Made by a program: the position numbers and the translations under genes. From assembly GCA_002240395.1 (NCBI GenBank), contig CP016836.1:3224001-3288000 (forward strand): a stretch of DNA of 64,000 bases, read 5' to 3'. This DNA is from Xanthomonas citri pv. mangiferaeindicae. GTDB lineage: Bacteria; Pseudomonadota; Gammaproteobacteria; Xanthomonadales; Xanthomonadaceae. The notes under the pieces were generated by a model. That model was not told where the DNA came from and did no database searches. It worked only from the letters and a program-made list of their open reading frames with translations. This document shows, one piece after another, positions 8,577-16,773 of this stretch (position 1 is the stretch's first letter; every line of letters starts with the position of its first letter).

Positions 8577-11456
8577 ATGAACGCGGCCGTTGCCGCCGAC
8601 GACGCCGAAGCGCCGCTCCGCGCCGTCATCGCGACGGCGCCCGTGGGTGCGGCGGTGGCCGTGACCTGGGCATCGCACGCGTCCGGCGCCGGTGTGCTGA
8701 CCTCCGACCATGCGCCCGACGACCTGGCTGCACTGGCGGATGCGACCCTGCACGCCGACACCGAGGGCGATACGACGGCGCCGGCGGGCCTGCGGCGTTA
8801 CGCTCGCGCAGTGGTGCAGGACGACGGCCGACTCGCGATCGCGATTCAGGTCGCCGCGGGCGATGACGCTGCCGCCGCGGCCTGGTTGCCCGCGGCCCTG
8901 CACGGCGTGGCCGGTGCGCTGGCGTTGGCGCGCGCCGAGCGCCGGCTCGAATCGATGCGCCGGGCCGAGCGGCTGCAGCAGGCGCTTTATGAGATCGCCG
9001 AGCTGGCCAGTTCCACACTGGACATGGACGAGGTGCTGGCGCGCATCCATGCCGTGGTCGGCCGGCTGACCACGGCCGAGAACTTCTACATCGTGCTCTA
9101 CGACGACCTGCGCGAGACGCTGCGCTTCCTGTACTTCGTCGACGAACGCGATCCCTGGCAGGCCGACCCGCAGCAGGAACTGTCCATCGCGCAGATGCCC
9201 GACAGCCTGACCACGGTGCTGCTGCGCGAGGGACAGCCGATGCTGGGCCCATCGGCCGCATTGCGTGCGCAGTACGGCCTCCCCGACAGCGACACGCTGC
9301 ACGGCCCCGACAGCGCCGATTGGCTCGGCGTGCCGCTGCGCCGCGACGGGCGCATCTGTGGGGCGCTCGTGGTGCAGAGTTACGACCAGCCCGACCGCTA
9401 CCGCGATGAGGACCGAGCGCTGCTGGAGTTCGTCGCCCAGCACATTCTGACTGCGCTCGATCGCAAGCGCGCCCAGGCCGAGCTCGAGCGGCGGGTCGCC
9501 TCGCGCACGCAGGAACTGCAGACCGCCAACCGCGGACTGCAGGCGCAGATCGTCGAGCGCGAACGCGCCGGCACCTTGCAGCGTGCGCTGTATCGGATCA
9601 GCGAATTATCGGCAGCCCCCGGCAGCCTGGAGCGCTTCTACGCAGACCTGCACGCGATCGTCGGCGAACTGCTGTACGCGCGCAATTTCTACATCGCCAT
9701 GCTCAGCCCCGACGGCACCCGGCTGGAGTTTCCGTACTCGATCGACGAGCGCGATGCGGTCCGCCGGGCGCGGCCGCGCGGCGACGGCCTGACCGAGTAT
9801 GTGATCGCAACCGGCGCGCCGTTGTTGGCCATGCACGAGGACATCCGGCGGCTGGAAGCGGCCGGGGCGCTGCGCAGTCACGGCAGCCACGCGCAATGCT
9901 GGCTGGGTGTGCCGCTCGGTCGCGATGGTCGGCCGGTTGGAGTGATTGCAGTGCAGAGCTACGATCCGCAGATCGCGTTCTCGCCCAACGACCAGGCGCT
10001 GCTGACCTTCGTCGCCCACCATATCGACAGCGCGATGGACCGCAAGCGCGCGCAGGAACAGCTCAAGGCCGCGCACACGGAACTGGAGTTCCGCGTCGAG
10101 GCGCGCACCCGCGAGCTGGAACGCGCCAACCGCGAATTGCGCGCGCAGATCGGCGAGCGCATCCGCGCCCAGCAACGCCTGGTCCACCAGGCGCGCCACG
10201 ACCCGTTGACCGGCTTACCCAATCGCGTGCAACTGCTCGAACGCCTGGATGCCGCGCTGTCGCCGCTGCGCGAGGGCGGGCGCGCGGCATTCGCGGTGCT
10301 GTTCCTCGATCTGGACCGCTTCAAGCTGGTCAACGACAGTGTCGGCCATGCGGCCGGCGACGCGATGCTGGTCGAGATCGCCCAGCGCATCACCGCCTGG
10401 CTGGGGCCTGACGACATCGCCGCGCGGCTGGGCGGCGACGAGTTCGCAATCCTGCTCGGCGGTGTCGACGATCCGGCGATCGCCGACCGCCGGGCGAGCG
10501 CGCTGCTGGCGGCTCTGGCCAAGCCGGTCTGGGTGGCCGGGCGCGAGCTGTTCCCGTCGGCGAGCATCGGCATCGCGATGTCCCATCCCGAGTACGTGGA
10601 CGGCGACGGCGTGCTGCGCGACGCGGATGCGGCGATGTACCGGGCCAAGGCCTGTGGCCGCGACCGCAGCGAGCGCTTCGACGAGGCGATGCGGGCCGAG
10701 GCCATGCGCCTGCTGGACCTGGAGGCCGACCTGCGCCGGGCGATTCTGCAGGATGCGTTCGAGCCGCACTTTCAGCCGATCGTGCGCCTGGCTGATGGCG
10801 CGGTCGTCGGACACGAGGCCTTGCTGCGCTGGCGGCACGAAGTGCACGGGCTGCTGTCGCCGGCCGAGTTCATCGGCGTCGGCGAGGACAGCGGACTGAT
10901 CGAGCAGGTCGACTGGCTGATGTACCGCCAGGTGTTCCGGCGCATGGCGGCCGATGCCGGCACCGGCTACATCTCGATCAACGTCTCGCCGCGGCACTTC
11001 CGCTCCGAGGATTTCGTCGAGCGTTTGTTGCGGTTGATCGACGAGGCCGGCGCCGACCCGCGCCGGCTGCGGATCGAGATCACCGAGGTCGCGCTGCTCG
11101 ACGATGCGCCGCGTGCGCTGCGCATGCTCAATGTGCTGCGCAATCATGGTGTGCTGGCGCTGCTCGACGACTTCGGGACCGGGTTCTCGGCGTTGTCGTA
11201 TCTGCACCGCTTCCCGATCCAGGCACTGAAGATCGATCAGAGCTTCGTGCTCGGGCTGGGTGGGGAAATGCATGCCGAGAGCCTGGCGCTGGTGCGCGCG
11301 ATCCTGGCACTGGCGGCAACCTTGGGCATCGATACCATTGCCGAAGGCATCGAGACCGCGCAGCAGCGCGATCTGCTCGCCGGGCTTGGATGCCAGTACG
11401 GCCAGGGGTTCCTCTACGGACGTCCGGCCGCGGAACGCGCGACCGGCATCGGCTGA
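8577..11456 (+). CDS. GAF-GAF-GGDEF-EAL cyclic-di-GMP signalling protein
   Basis: Soluble protein of about 959 residues that may both make and break cyclic-di-GMP. Two related GAF-type sensor domains come first (about residues 135-290 and 330-480), each followed by a coiled-coil linker (LERRVASRTQELQTANRGL; EFRVEARTRELERANRELR). The GGDEF domain has an intact RLGGDEF motif near residue 620. The EAL domain keeps EALLRW, the Asn in ISINVSP, ITEVAL, DDFGTG, LKIDQSF, AEGIE and the final YGQGF, so the phosphodiesterase site looks complete. No membrane segment is seen. An in-frame GTG at 8559 is an alternative start. The nearby HD-GYP protein RpfG acts on the same messenger. Confidence 0.93.
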   Translation: MNAAVAADDAEAPLRAVIATAPVGAAVAVTWASHASGAGVLTSDHAPDDLAALADATLHADTEGDTTAPAGLRRYARAVVQDDGRLAIAIQVAAGDDAAAAAWLPAALHGVAGALALARAERRLESMRRAERLQQALYEIAELASSTLDMDEVLARIHAVVGRLTTAENFYIVLYDDLRETLRFLYFVDERDPWQADPQQELSIAQMPDSLTTVLLREGQPMLGPSAALRAQYGLPDSDTLHGPDSADWLGVPLRRDGRICGALVVQSYDQPDRYRDEDRALLEFVAQHILTALDRKRAQAELERRVASRTQELQTANRGLQAQIVERERAGTLQRALYRISELSAAPGSLERFYADLHAIVGELLYARNFYIAMLSPDGTRLEFPYSIDERDAVRRARPRGDGLTEYVIATGAPLLAMHEDIRRLEAAGALRSHGSHAQCWLGVPLGRDGRPVGVIAVQSYDPQIAFSPNDQALLTFVAHHIDSAMDRKRAQEQLKAAHTELEFRVEARTRELERANRELRAQIGERIRAQQRLVHQARHDPLTGLPNRVQLLERLDAALSPLREGGRAAFAVLFLDLDRFKLVNDSVGHAAGDAMLVEIAQRITAWLGPDDIAARLGGDEFAILLGGVDDPAIADRRASALLAALAKPVWVAGRELFPSASIGIAMSHPEYVDGDGVLRDADAAMYRAKACGRDRSERFDEAMRAEAMRLLDLEADLRRAILQDAFEPHFQPIVRLADGAVVGHEALLRWRHEVHGLLSPAEFIGVGEDSGLIEQVDWLMYRQVFRRMAADAGTGYISINVSPRHFRSEDFVERLLRLIDEAGADPRRLRIEITEVALLDDAPRALRMLNVLRNHGVLALLDDFGTGFSALSYLHRFPIQALKIDQSFVLGLGGEMHAESLALVRAILALAATLGIDTIAEGIETAQQRDLLAGLGCQYGQGFLYGRPAAERATGIG

Positions 11457-11474
11457 GCCCGTCCGGCGAGGCGC

Positions 11475-12728
11475 TCAGCGCCTGCGCTGCAGCCAGTCCA
11501 GCGCGCCCAGCGCGGCGCGCCGGCCGCTGGCAAAGCAGGCGGTCAGCAGATAGCCACCGGTCGGCGCTTCCCAGTCGATCATCTCGCCGGCGACGAACGT
11601 GCCCGGCAATGCGCGCAGCATCAGCGCGTCGTCGAGTGCCTCGAAGCGGATCCCACCGGCGCTGGAGATGGCCTCGGCCAGTGGGCGCGGGGCACACAGA
11701 ATAAGCGGCAGCCGCTTGATCGTCGCGGCGACACGCGCGGCATCGTCGAACGCATCGCGATCGAGCCGTTCGAACAGCAGCGCGGTCTTGGCGGCATCCA
11801 GGCCGGTCGCGCGGCGCAGGTGCTCGCCGACGCTGCGGCGCCCGCGCGGGCGTTCGAGATCGCGCTGCAGACGCGCGGCATCGCGTCCCGGCGCGAGGTC
11901 GATCTCGAGCAGGGCGTGGCCGTCGCGTGCGATCGTGTCGCGCAGCGCACTCGAGATCGCGTAGATCGCGCTGCCTTCGATGCCGGTCGCCGTGAGCACG
12001 CACTCGCCCTGCAACGCTTGCGGCGTGCCGTCGACTGCGCGCCAGTGCAGGATCACCGGCTTGAGCGGTGCGCCGGCATGGCGCTGCGCCAGGTGGGCGC
12101 TCCAGCCGATGTCGAACCCGCAATTGGCCGGCACCAGCGGCGCGACCTCGATGCCGCGCGCGGCGAGCAGAGCCTGCCAGGCACCATCGGAGCCGAGTTC
12201 GGGCCAACTACCGCCGCCCAGCGCCAGCAGCACGGCGTCGGCCGCGTGCGTATGCGGCCCCTGCGGTGTCTCGAAAGTCAGGCGATCGTCGGCATCCCAG
12301 CCGGTCCAGCGATGCTGGACATGGAAGCGCACGCCGTCCTCGCGCAGTTGCCGCACCCAGCCGCGTAGCAACGGCGCGGCTTTCAGGTCCTCCGGGAACA
12401 CCCGGCCCGAACTGCCGACGAAGGTCGGCACGCCGCGTGCCTTCGCCCAATCCCGTAGCGCCTGCGCATCGAAGGTGTCGAGCCAGCGTCCGACCGCGTC
12501 CGCTCGCGCGCCGTAGCGCGCATCGAATGCTGGCCGCGGCTCGGCATGGGTCAGGTTCAGTCCGCCCTTGCCGGCGATCAGGAACTTGCGCCCGACCGAG
12601 CCCTTGGCATCGAACAGGTCGACCTCCACGCCGGCGGCGCGGGCGACCTCTGCCGCGAACAGTCCCGCAGGACCGCCGCCGACGATCGCCAGGCGGGAAG
12701 GGGCAGGGGAGCGGGGCGCATCGGACAT
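11475..12728 (-). CDS. BaiN/RdsA-type FAD oxidoreductase (TIGR03862-like flavoprotein)
   Basis: Flavoprotein of 417 residues in the HI0933/YhiN-like group. The N-terminal dinucleotide fold is clear (LAIVGGGPAGLFAAEVARAA, residues 11-30), followed by the family marker GRKFLIAGKGGLNLTHAEP. The C-terminal FAD contact GTFVAGEMIDWEAPTGGYLL is also visible, with a tail (ACFASGRRAALGALDW) typical of the family. The physiological substrate is not established for this subgroup. The ATG at 12728 is preferred; another in-frame ATG at 12758 would add ten residues. It is convergent with the GGDEF-EAL gene, 18 bp away. Confidence 0.88.
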   Translation of the reverse strand: MSDAPRSPAPSRLAIVGGGPAGLFAAEVARAAGVEVDLFDAKGSVGRKFLIAGKGGLNLTHAEPRPAFDARYGARADAVGRWLDTFDAQALRDWAKARGVPTFVGSSGRVFPEDLKAAPLLRGWVRQLREDGVRFHVQHRWTGWDADDRLTFETPQGPHTHAADAVLLALGGGSWPELGSDGAWQALLAARGIEVAPLVPANCGFDIGWSAHLAQRHAGAPLKPVILHWRAVDGTPQALQGECVLTATGIEGSAIYAISSALRDTIARDGHALLEIDLAPGRDAARLQRDLERPRGRRSVGEHLRRATGLDAAKTALLFERLDRDAFDDAARVAATIKRLPLILCAPRPLAEAISSAGGIRFEALDDALMLRALPGTFVAGEMIDWEAPTGGYLLTACFASGRRAALGALDWLQRRR

Positions 12729-12820
12729 CGCGCCATTATGCCGGCCGCCGGCACTCATCCCCCAGCCACAGGCGCACTGCTAGGCTCCTGGGCAGACGTT
12801 GCGAACAGCAGGAGTCGGCC

Positions 12821-13084
12821 ATGGCGACCGGATGGGCAGGCGACGGTGCGGTGCAGGACCAGATCGATGCGACCGTCAAGGACGCGATCGAGCGCGCGCG
12901 CAGCCAGCTGCGCCGCGGTCCTGGCCTGCGTCATTGCGAGGAATGCGACGCTCCGATCCCCGAAGCGCGTCGCATTGCCGTGCCCGGCGTGCGGCTGTGC
13001 GTCGATTGCCAGGCGCAGCATGACGAGGACCGTGCCTCAGCCGGCTACAACCGCCGCGGCAGCAAGGACAGCCAGTTGCGCTGA
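12821..13084 (+). CDS. DksA/TraR-type C4 zinc-finger protein (YbiI-like)
   Basis: Small protein of 87 residues. The C-terminal half holds CEECDAPIP and, about 20 residues later, CVDCQAQ, giving a four-cysteine zinc finger like DksA/TraR. It lacks the long coiled coil of full-length DksA, so it matches the short YbiI group, whose role is unclear but may involve RNA polymerase binding. The start at 12821 has AGGAG 7 bp upstream. The acidic and glutamine-rich N-terminus (GAVQDQIDATVKDAIERARS) is predicted helical. Confidence 0.85.
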   Translation: MATGWAGDGAVQDQIDATVKDAIERARSQLRRGPGLRHCEECDAPIPEARRIAVPGVRLCVDCQAQHDEDRASAGYNRRGSKDSQLR

Positions 13085-13164
13085 GCGCGATACCTCATGC
13101 GCCGCGCTTGCGGCGAGCCGCCCGCGATCGCTACCGTGGGCGGCCTTCACGTCAGGAACGCTCC

Positions 13165-13512
13165 ATGATCCAGCGCATCGACGCCGGCCCGCGCATGTCC
13201 GAGGCCAGCATCCACAACGGCATCGTCTACTGTGCGGGGCAGGTGCCCGAGACCGCCGGCGCCGATATCGGCGTCCAGACCCGCGAGGTACTGGCCGCGA
13301 TCGACACGCTGCTGGCGCAGGCCGGCAGTGACAAGACCCGCATTCTGCAGGCGCAGATCTATCTGGCCGACATCGCGGATTTTGCCGGCATGAACGCCGA
13401 GTGGGACCGCTGGGTGGTCGCCGGGCAAGCGCCGTCCCGCGCGACGGTCGAGGCACGGCTGGCCGACCCGGGCTGGCGGATCGAGATCGTCGTCTCGGCC
13501 GTCGTCGGCTGA
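13165..13512 (+). CDS. RidA/YjgF-family protein
   Basis: Protein of 115 residues in the RidA (reactive intermediate deaminase) family, usually trimers that hydrolyse enamine/imine intermediates from PLP enzymes. Landmarks are NGIVYCAGQVPE near residue 18, ILQAQIYLADIADFAGMNAEWDRW in the middle (quoted in part: QIYLADIADFAGMN) and SRATVEARLADPGWRIEIVV at the end. The family's catalytic Arg is normally in an RxxxxxxxL context near residue 105; here the ARLADPGWRIEIVV segment makes deaminase activity plausible but not certain. AGGAA lies 7 bp upstream of the ATG. It belongs to the diverged YjgH/YabJ-like branch. Confidence 0.85.
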   Translation: MIQRIDAGPRMSEASIHNGIVYCAGQVPETAGADIGVQTREVLAAIDTLLAQAGSDKTRILQAQIYLADIADFAGMNAEWDRWVVAGQAPSRATVEARLADPGWRIEIVVSAVVG

Positions 13513-13527
13513 CACCCGGCACGCGGG

Positions 13528-13590
13528 GCGGAAACCGGGGGCAGAGTGCAATTTCACCTCGCGGAATTGCACTCTGACCCCGGTTTCCGC
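13528..13590. repeat. REP/RAYT-type inverted repeat, copy 1
   Basis: Two 26-27 bp arms (13528-13553 and 13565-13590) pair with one mismatch around an 11-nt loop. The core, ACCGGGG(T)CAGAGTGCAATT, also occurs at 52188-52243. It lies between the convergent RidA-like and MscS genes, just after the RidA stop, where it may also end transcription. This core is one I associate with elements near REP-associated tyrosine transposases (RAYTs); no transposase is in this window. Confidence 0.75.
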
Positions 13591-13610
13591 GGTTTGCGTC
13601 TGGGCGCCGG

Positions 13611-14276
13611 TCACACGTCGAGCGGATCGCCCCGCTTGGCGCCCACGCCCTTGGGCTCGGGCAGCGCACCGCCGCGCCAGCGCCGCAGCGCACGCTGGAA
13701 GAATAGGCTGTTGGGCACTTGCAGCACCGTGCCCGCGCCGTCGCCGTCGTCGGTCTCGCGCAAGGTCGTGTAGACCAGATTGATGTCCACGACCTGGCCG
13801 CGCAGGCCCGGCTTCTCGCCGTTCTCCAGCAGCTCGACATGGTCGTAGAGCCGGAACGGCCGCGTGGTCAGGATCAACATCGTGCAGAAAATGTTCGACA
13901 GCACGCTCCAGGCCGCGAAGAACGCCACTGCGCCCACCGCTGCAAAGCCCGTGAATGCGGTCCATAGCACGGTGCCCGACACGCCCATGCGTTCGAGCGC
14001 CAGTAGCAGCGCGGCCGCATAAATCAGGAAGGTCATGACCCGGCGAGCGCCGACCACCGCCTCGGGCGGCAGCGTGTAGCGGCGGCCGACGCGGTCGAGC
14101 AGGCGCCGCCCGAGCAGACGCAACAGCCAGGCCGCGAGCAGGATCAGCAGGATCTGGCCGCCCGGCACGACGATGTCGAGCCACTCATGCAGCCAGGGAG
14201 GAAGACGATCGATCAAGCGCACACCCACTTCGCACAAGGCGCCACAGCGCCGTCTGGGGAATTCTACGCGCGGCAT
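13611..14276 (-). CDS. MscS-family mechanosensitive channel
   Basis: Membrane protein of about 221 residues, a small MscS-like channel that would release osmolytes on hypo-osmotic shock. Helices are seen at about residues 35-55 (GGQILLILLAAWLLRLLG) and 75-95 (VMTFLIYAAALLLALERMGV), followed by the pore-lining helix and the MscS beta domain (TRPFRLYDHVELLENGEKPG, then GQVVDINLVYTTLRETDDGD). The C-terminal portal domain is reduced. The start is uncertain: ATG 14276 has no clear ribosome site, and GTG codons at 14228 and 14222 would trim the N-terminus to the point where homology begins. Confidence 0.85.
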   Translation of the reverse strand: MPRVEFPRRRCGALCEVGVRLIDRLPPWLHEWLDIVVPGGQILLILLAAWLLRLLGRRLLDRVGRRYTLPPEAVVGARRVMTFLIYAAALLLALERMGVSGTVLWTAFTGFAAVGAVAFFAAWSVLSNIFCTMLILTTRPFRLYDHVELLENGEKPGLRGQVVDINLVYTTLRETDDGDGAGTVLQVPNSLFFQRALRRWRGGALPEPKGVGAKRGDPLDV

Positions 14277-14388
14277 CGCTAAGCCGCGGCGCACGCGAGG
14301 CACGGCACTGGTCGCGGTTGCCGATCATCAATTCGACGTGCTCGACGCACTGGGCATCGACAGGCGATGCAACGCGTGCGCCGGATAC

Positions 14389-14414
14389 GAAAAAGCCGGC
14401 ACTGGGCCGGCTTG
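14389..14414 (-). terminator. intrinsic terminator of tRNA-Val
   Basis: On the minus strand AAGCCGGC, a short loop and GCCGGCTTTTT form a stable hairpin with a T-run, 12 bp after the CCA end of the tRNA gene. Confidence 0.85.
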
Positions 14415-14425
14415 TCCGATGCTGT

Positions 14426-14500
14426 TGGTGGGCGGTGCAGGGTTCGAACCTGCGACCCTTGCCGTGTGAAGGCAATGCTCTACCGCTGAGCTAACCGCCC
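14426..14500 (-). tRNA. tRNA-Val (anticodon CAC)
   Basis: 75 nt on the minus strand, including an encoded CCA. The acceptor stem GGGCGGT pairs with ACCGCCC; the D-arm contains TAGCTCAGCGGTAGAGCA; the T-arm loop is GTTCGAAC. The anticodon stem TTGCC/GGCAA encloses TTCACAC, giving anticodon CAC, which reads GUG valine codons. A U-tract terminator follows. Confidence 0.95.
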
Positions 14501-14655
14501 GAAACGCTGTCGCCAGGACTGGGGAACGTGGCCGTTCCGCTGTCCGTATCGCCGGGGCCCAAGGCTGCCGGTGCGATCGGGACGCGCATTCTACGGTCGA
14601 ATCGACGCGCCGACAAGCCATGCGTGCAGGTGTGTCGAAGGCACCGCCAATGCGC

Positions 14656-14928
14656 TCAGAATCGCTCCGAGAGCACGCGGCGGATCTCGGCTTCGATCGG
14701 GCCGCGCATCGCCGAGAGCAGAAAGCCCAGCTTGGCGGTCACGTGCAGGCTGTCGGGCAGCAGGGCGATCGCGCCGTCGACGCCGGAGCGGTTGAAGTTG
14801 AGCGTGTCGCCGTTCCACGTGGACTTCATGTCGAAACGCTCGGCCAGCAGGCGCGCGACGTCTTCGACGGCGCTGCGTGCCTCGGCCTGCGGCAGGGAGT
14901 GGGGGTGGGTGATGTCGATACCGGACAT
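14656..14928 (-). CDS. polyhydroxyalkanoic acid system (PHA_gran_rgn) family protein
   Basis: Small protein of 90 residues, MSGIDITHPHSLPQAEARSA at the start and GAIALLPDSLHVTAKLGFLL later, matching the PHA_gran_rgn family. Members occur near polyhydroxyalkanoate genes in some bacteria, but are also common in Xanthomonadaceae without such context, as here. No catalytic motif is known. It has no signal peptide. The name should be read as a family label, not proof of PHA metabolism. Confidence 0.8.
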   Translation of the reverse strand: MSGIDITHPHSLPQAEARSAVEDVARLLAERFDMKSTWNGDTLNFNRSGVDGAIALLPDSLHVTAKLGFLLSAMRGPIEAEIRRVLSERF

Positions 14929-15139
14929 GTCGGTCGCTTTGTCTGGATTGGGCGCTCATTCTGCGGCGCCGCGGCGCATCGACCAAGTGACGGATGCGGC
15001 GCGCGGCGCGGCTCGTGCTAGATTTCCGCCGCATGACTGCGCTCAAGCTGCGTTTTCCCGGGTCCTCGACCGATGATCTGCCCTCGAAGCGGGCGAGCTC
15101 GGGCTGGGCCTGCGCGCCGACGGCGCCGGGCTTGCGCCC

Positions 15140-15835
15140 GTGGCGACCGAGGCCGCCTGCGTGCGCGTGTGTGTCGACCGCCGCGGCGTCTGGCTGACGG
15201 TCGGCGAGGCCGCCGGCGGCGTCCACGTCAACGGGCGACGCATCCAGCGTGTGGCGATGCTGCGCACCGGCGATGCGATCTTCGTCGCTGGGCACGAGCT
15301 GCGCCTGCTTCCCCAGCAGCCGCCCGCGCCCCCGTCCGCGGAGGACGTGCCGCAGGGCGATGCGGCCGATCCCGATCCGCGCATGGTGCTGCGCGGCCTG
15401 GGCGGTCGCTACCACGGGCGCTGCTTCACGCTCGACCGCGCGCGACTGATCGGTCGTCAGTCCGATGCCGACATCCGCATCGACGACCCCGGCTTCGCCG
15501 ATCGCCATGCGCGCCTGGAGCGGGTGGGCGATCGGGTGCGGCTGATCGACCTGGGCTCGGCGGAAGGCAGCGTGGTCAATGGCCAGACGGTGCGCGACGC
15601 GCTGTTGCAGCCCGGCGACCAGATCGTGTTCGACGCCCACCATCGCTTCGTCGTCGAAGCGCCGTCTCGCGGCGGCATGATCACGTTCGGCCATGGCCCT
15701 GCGGACGAATTCGACGATGGGCCCGATCCATTCGATGTTCCGGCGACCGGGCGGCTGCGGTTGCCCTGGCTGTTGCTCGCGGCGGTGCTGCTGGCCGCGG
15801 CGCTGGGCGCGTTGTTCCTGTTCGGCGCCAGCTGA
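15140..15835 (+). CDS. FHA-domain membrane protein with probable N-terminal frameshift
   Basis: Protein of about 231 residues from GTG 15140. A forkhead-associated domain, which binds phosphothreonine peptides, runs at about residues 95-165 (LIGRQSDADIRIDDPGFADR, then NGQTVRDALLQPGDQIVF). An earlier segment (GVHVNGRRIQRVAMLRTGDA) looks like a degenerate first FHA repeat. A membrane helix lies at the C-terminus (RLPWLLLAAVLLAAALGALF). The frame is open back to 15077 without a good start codon, while a different frame from ATG 15033 encodes a fitting N-terminus (MTALKLRFPGSSTDD); a one-base loss near 15077-15085 probably broke the gene. A SHOCT protein gene follows 32 bp later. Confidence 0.75.
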   Translation: MATEAACVRVCVDRRGVWLTVGEAAGGVHVNGRRIQRVAMLRTGDAIFVAGHELRLLPQQPPAPPSAEDVPQGDAADPDPRMVLRGLGGRYHGRCFTLDRARLIGRQSDADIRIDDPGFADRHARLERVGDRVRLIDLGSAEGSVVNGQTVRDALLQPGDQIVFDAHHRFVVEAPSRGGMITFGHGPADEFDDGPDPFDVPATGRLRLPWLLLAAVLLAAALGALFLFGAS

Positions 15836-15867
15836 GCCGATACGCAGTTTTTTGGAGGCGCGATCCG

Positions 15868-16101
15868 ATGGGCACCCTCAGCATCTGGCACCTGATCATC
15901 CTGTTGGTCCTGGTTGCGATCTTTGCCGGCGTGGTCGGACTCGTCGTCTGGGCGATCGTGCGCAGCCAGCGCGAACCGCCACCCCGCCTGGATGAGGGGC
16001 TGGTGGCGCAGGTGGCCGCGCTCGACCGCCTGCACCGCGAGGGCGCGATCGATGCGGACGAGCATGCGCGCCGCCGTGCCGCCTTGCTATCGGGCCGCTG
16101 A
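15868..16101 (+). CDS. SHOCT-domain small membrane protein
   Basis: 77-residue protein with an N-terminal membrane helix (LIILLVLVAIFAGVVGLVVW, residues 9-28) and a C-terminal SHOCT motif (VAALDRLHREGAIDADEHARRRAALL). SHOCT motifs are short oligomerisation or partner-binding modules. GGAG lies about 10 bp before the ATG. It follows the FHA gene on the same strand and may be cotranscribed. Specific function is unknown. Confidence 0.8.
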   Translation: MGTLSIWHLIILLVLVAIFAGVVGLVVWAIVRSQREPPPRLDEGLVAQVAALDRLHREGAIDADEHARRRAALLSGR

Positions 16102-16123
16102 CGCCTTCGGCTGCGGATGACCG

Positions 16124-16729
16124 TCAGCGCACCGCAGCGCGTCGTCGCGCCAGCGCCTTCCACACCCGCCAGCCCAGCAGCAGCGCCAGCAGCCCGGCAT
16201 AGAGCGCGGGCTCGCGCCAGTCGGATTTCACGATCCACCAGAAGTGCAGCACCGCCAGCGCGGCGATCGCGTAGACCAGGCGGTGCAGGCGGCCCCAGTT
16301 GCGACCCAGCCGGCGCATCCAGCCGAGCGTTGAGGTCACGGCCAACGGCACCAGCAGCAGCCAGGCCAGAAAGCCCACGGTGATGTAGGGCCGGCGCGCG
16401 ATCTCCGTGGCGACCTGCGACACGTCGCCCACCAGGTCCAGCGCCAGCCAGGCCGCGAAATGCAGGCTGGCGTAGGCAAAGGCGTACAGCCCGAGCATCC
16501 GCCGAAAACGCAGCGGCGCGGTCCATCCACTGAGCTGACGCAATGGCGTGATCGCCAGCGTGATCAACAACAGGCGCAGGGCGCCGATGCCCAGTTCGTG
16601 CTCGATCGCCACCACCGGCTCAGCGCCGAGCGCATCGATGTTGCCACCGCCAAGCACGCCCCACACGCGCCAGCCGAGCCAGGCCAGCGGCGCGAGGGCC
16701 AATGCGTGCACCAATGCCTTGCTGACCAC
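16124..16729 (-). CDS. msrQ: MsrQ, haem-binding membrane subunit of methionine sulfoxide reductase
   Basis: Inner-membrane protein of about 201 residues that passes electrons from the quinone pool or flavin reductase to MsrP. At least five membrane helices are visible (LALAPLAWLGWRVWGVL; ALRLLLITLAITPL; MLGLYAFAYASLHFAAWLAL; ITVGFLAWLLLVPLAVTS; LVYAIAALAVLHFWWIVKS). His residues in SLHFAAW, LHRLVY and LHFWW fit the b-type haem ligands. The GTG at 16729 is the likely start, 44 bp downstream of the msrP stop; an in-frame TTG overlaps that stop. The two genes form the standard msrPQ operon. Confidence 0.92.
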   Translation of the reverse strand: MVSKALVHALALAPLAWLGWRVWGVLGGGNIDALGAEPVVAIEHELGIGALRLLLITLAITPLRQLSGWTAPLRFRRMLGLYAFAYASLHFAAWLALDLVGDVSQVATEIARRPYITVGFLAWLLLVPLAVTSTLGWMRRLGRNWGRLHRLVYAIAALAVLHFWWIVKSDWREPALYAGLLALLLGWRVWKALARRRAAVR

Positions 16730-16773
16730 AGTGCCGGTCGGCGTTGCGCGGCGCCTGGGCGCACGTGCCTGGC

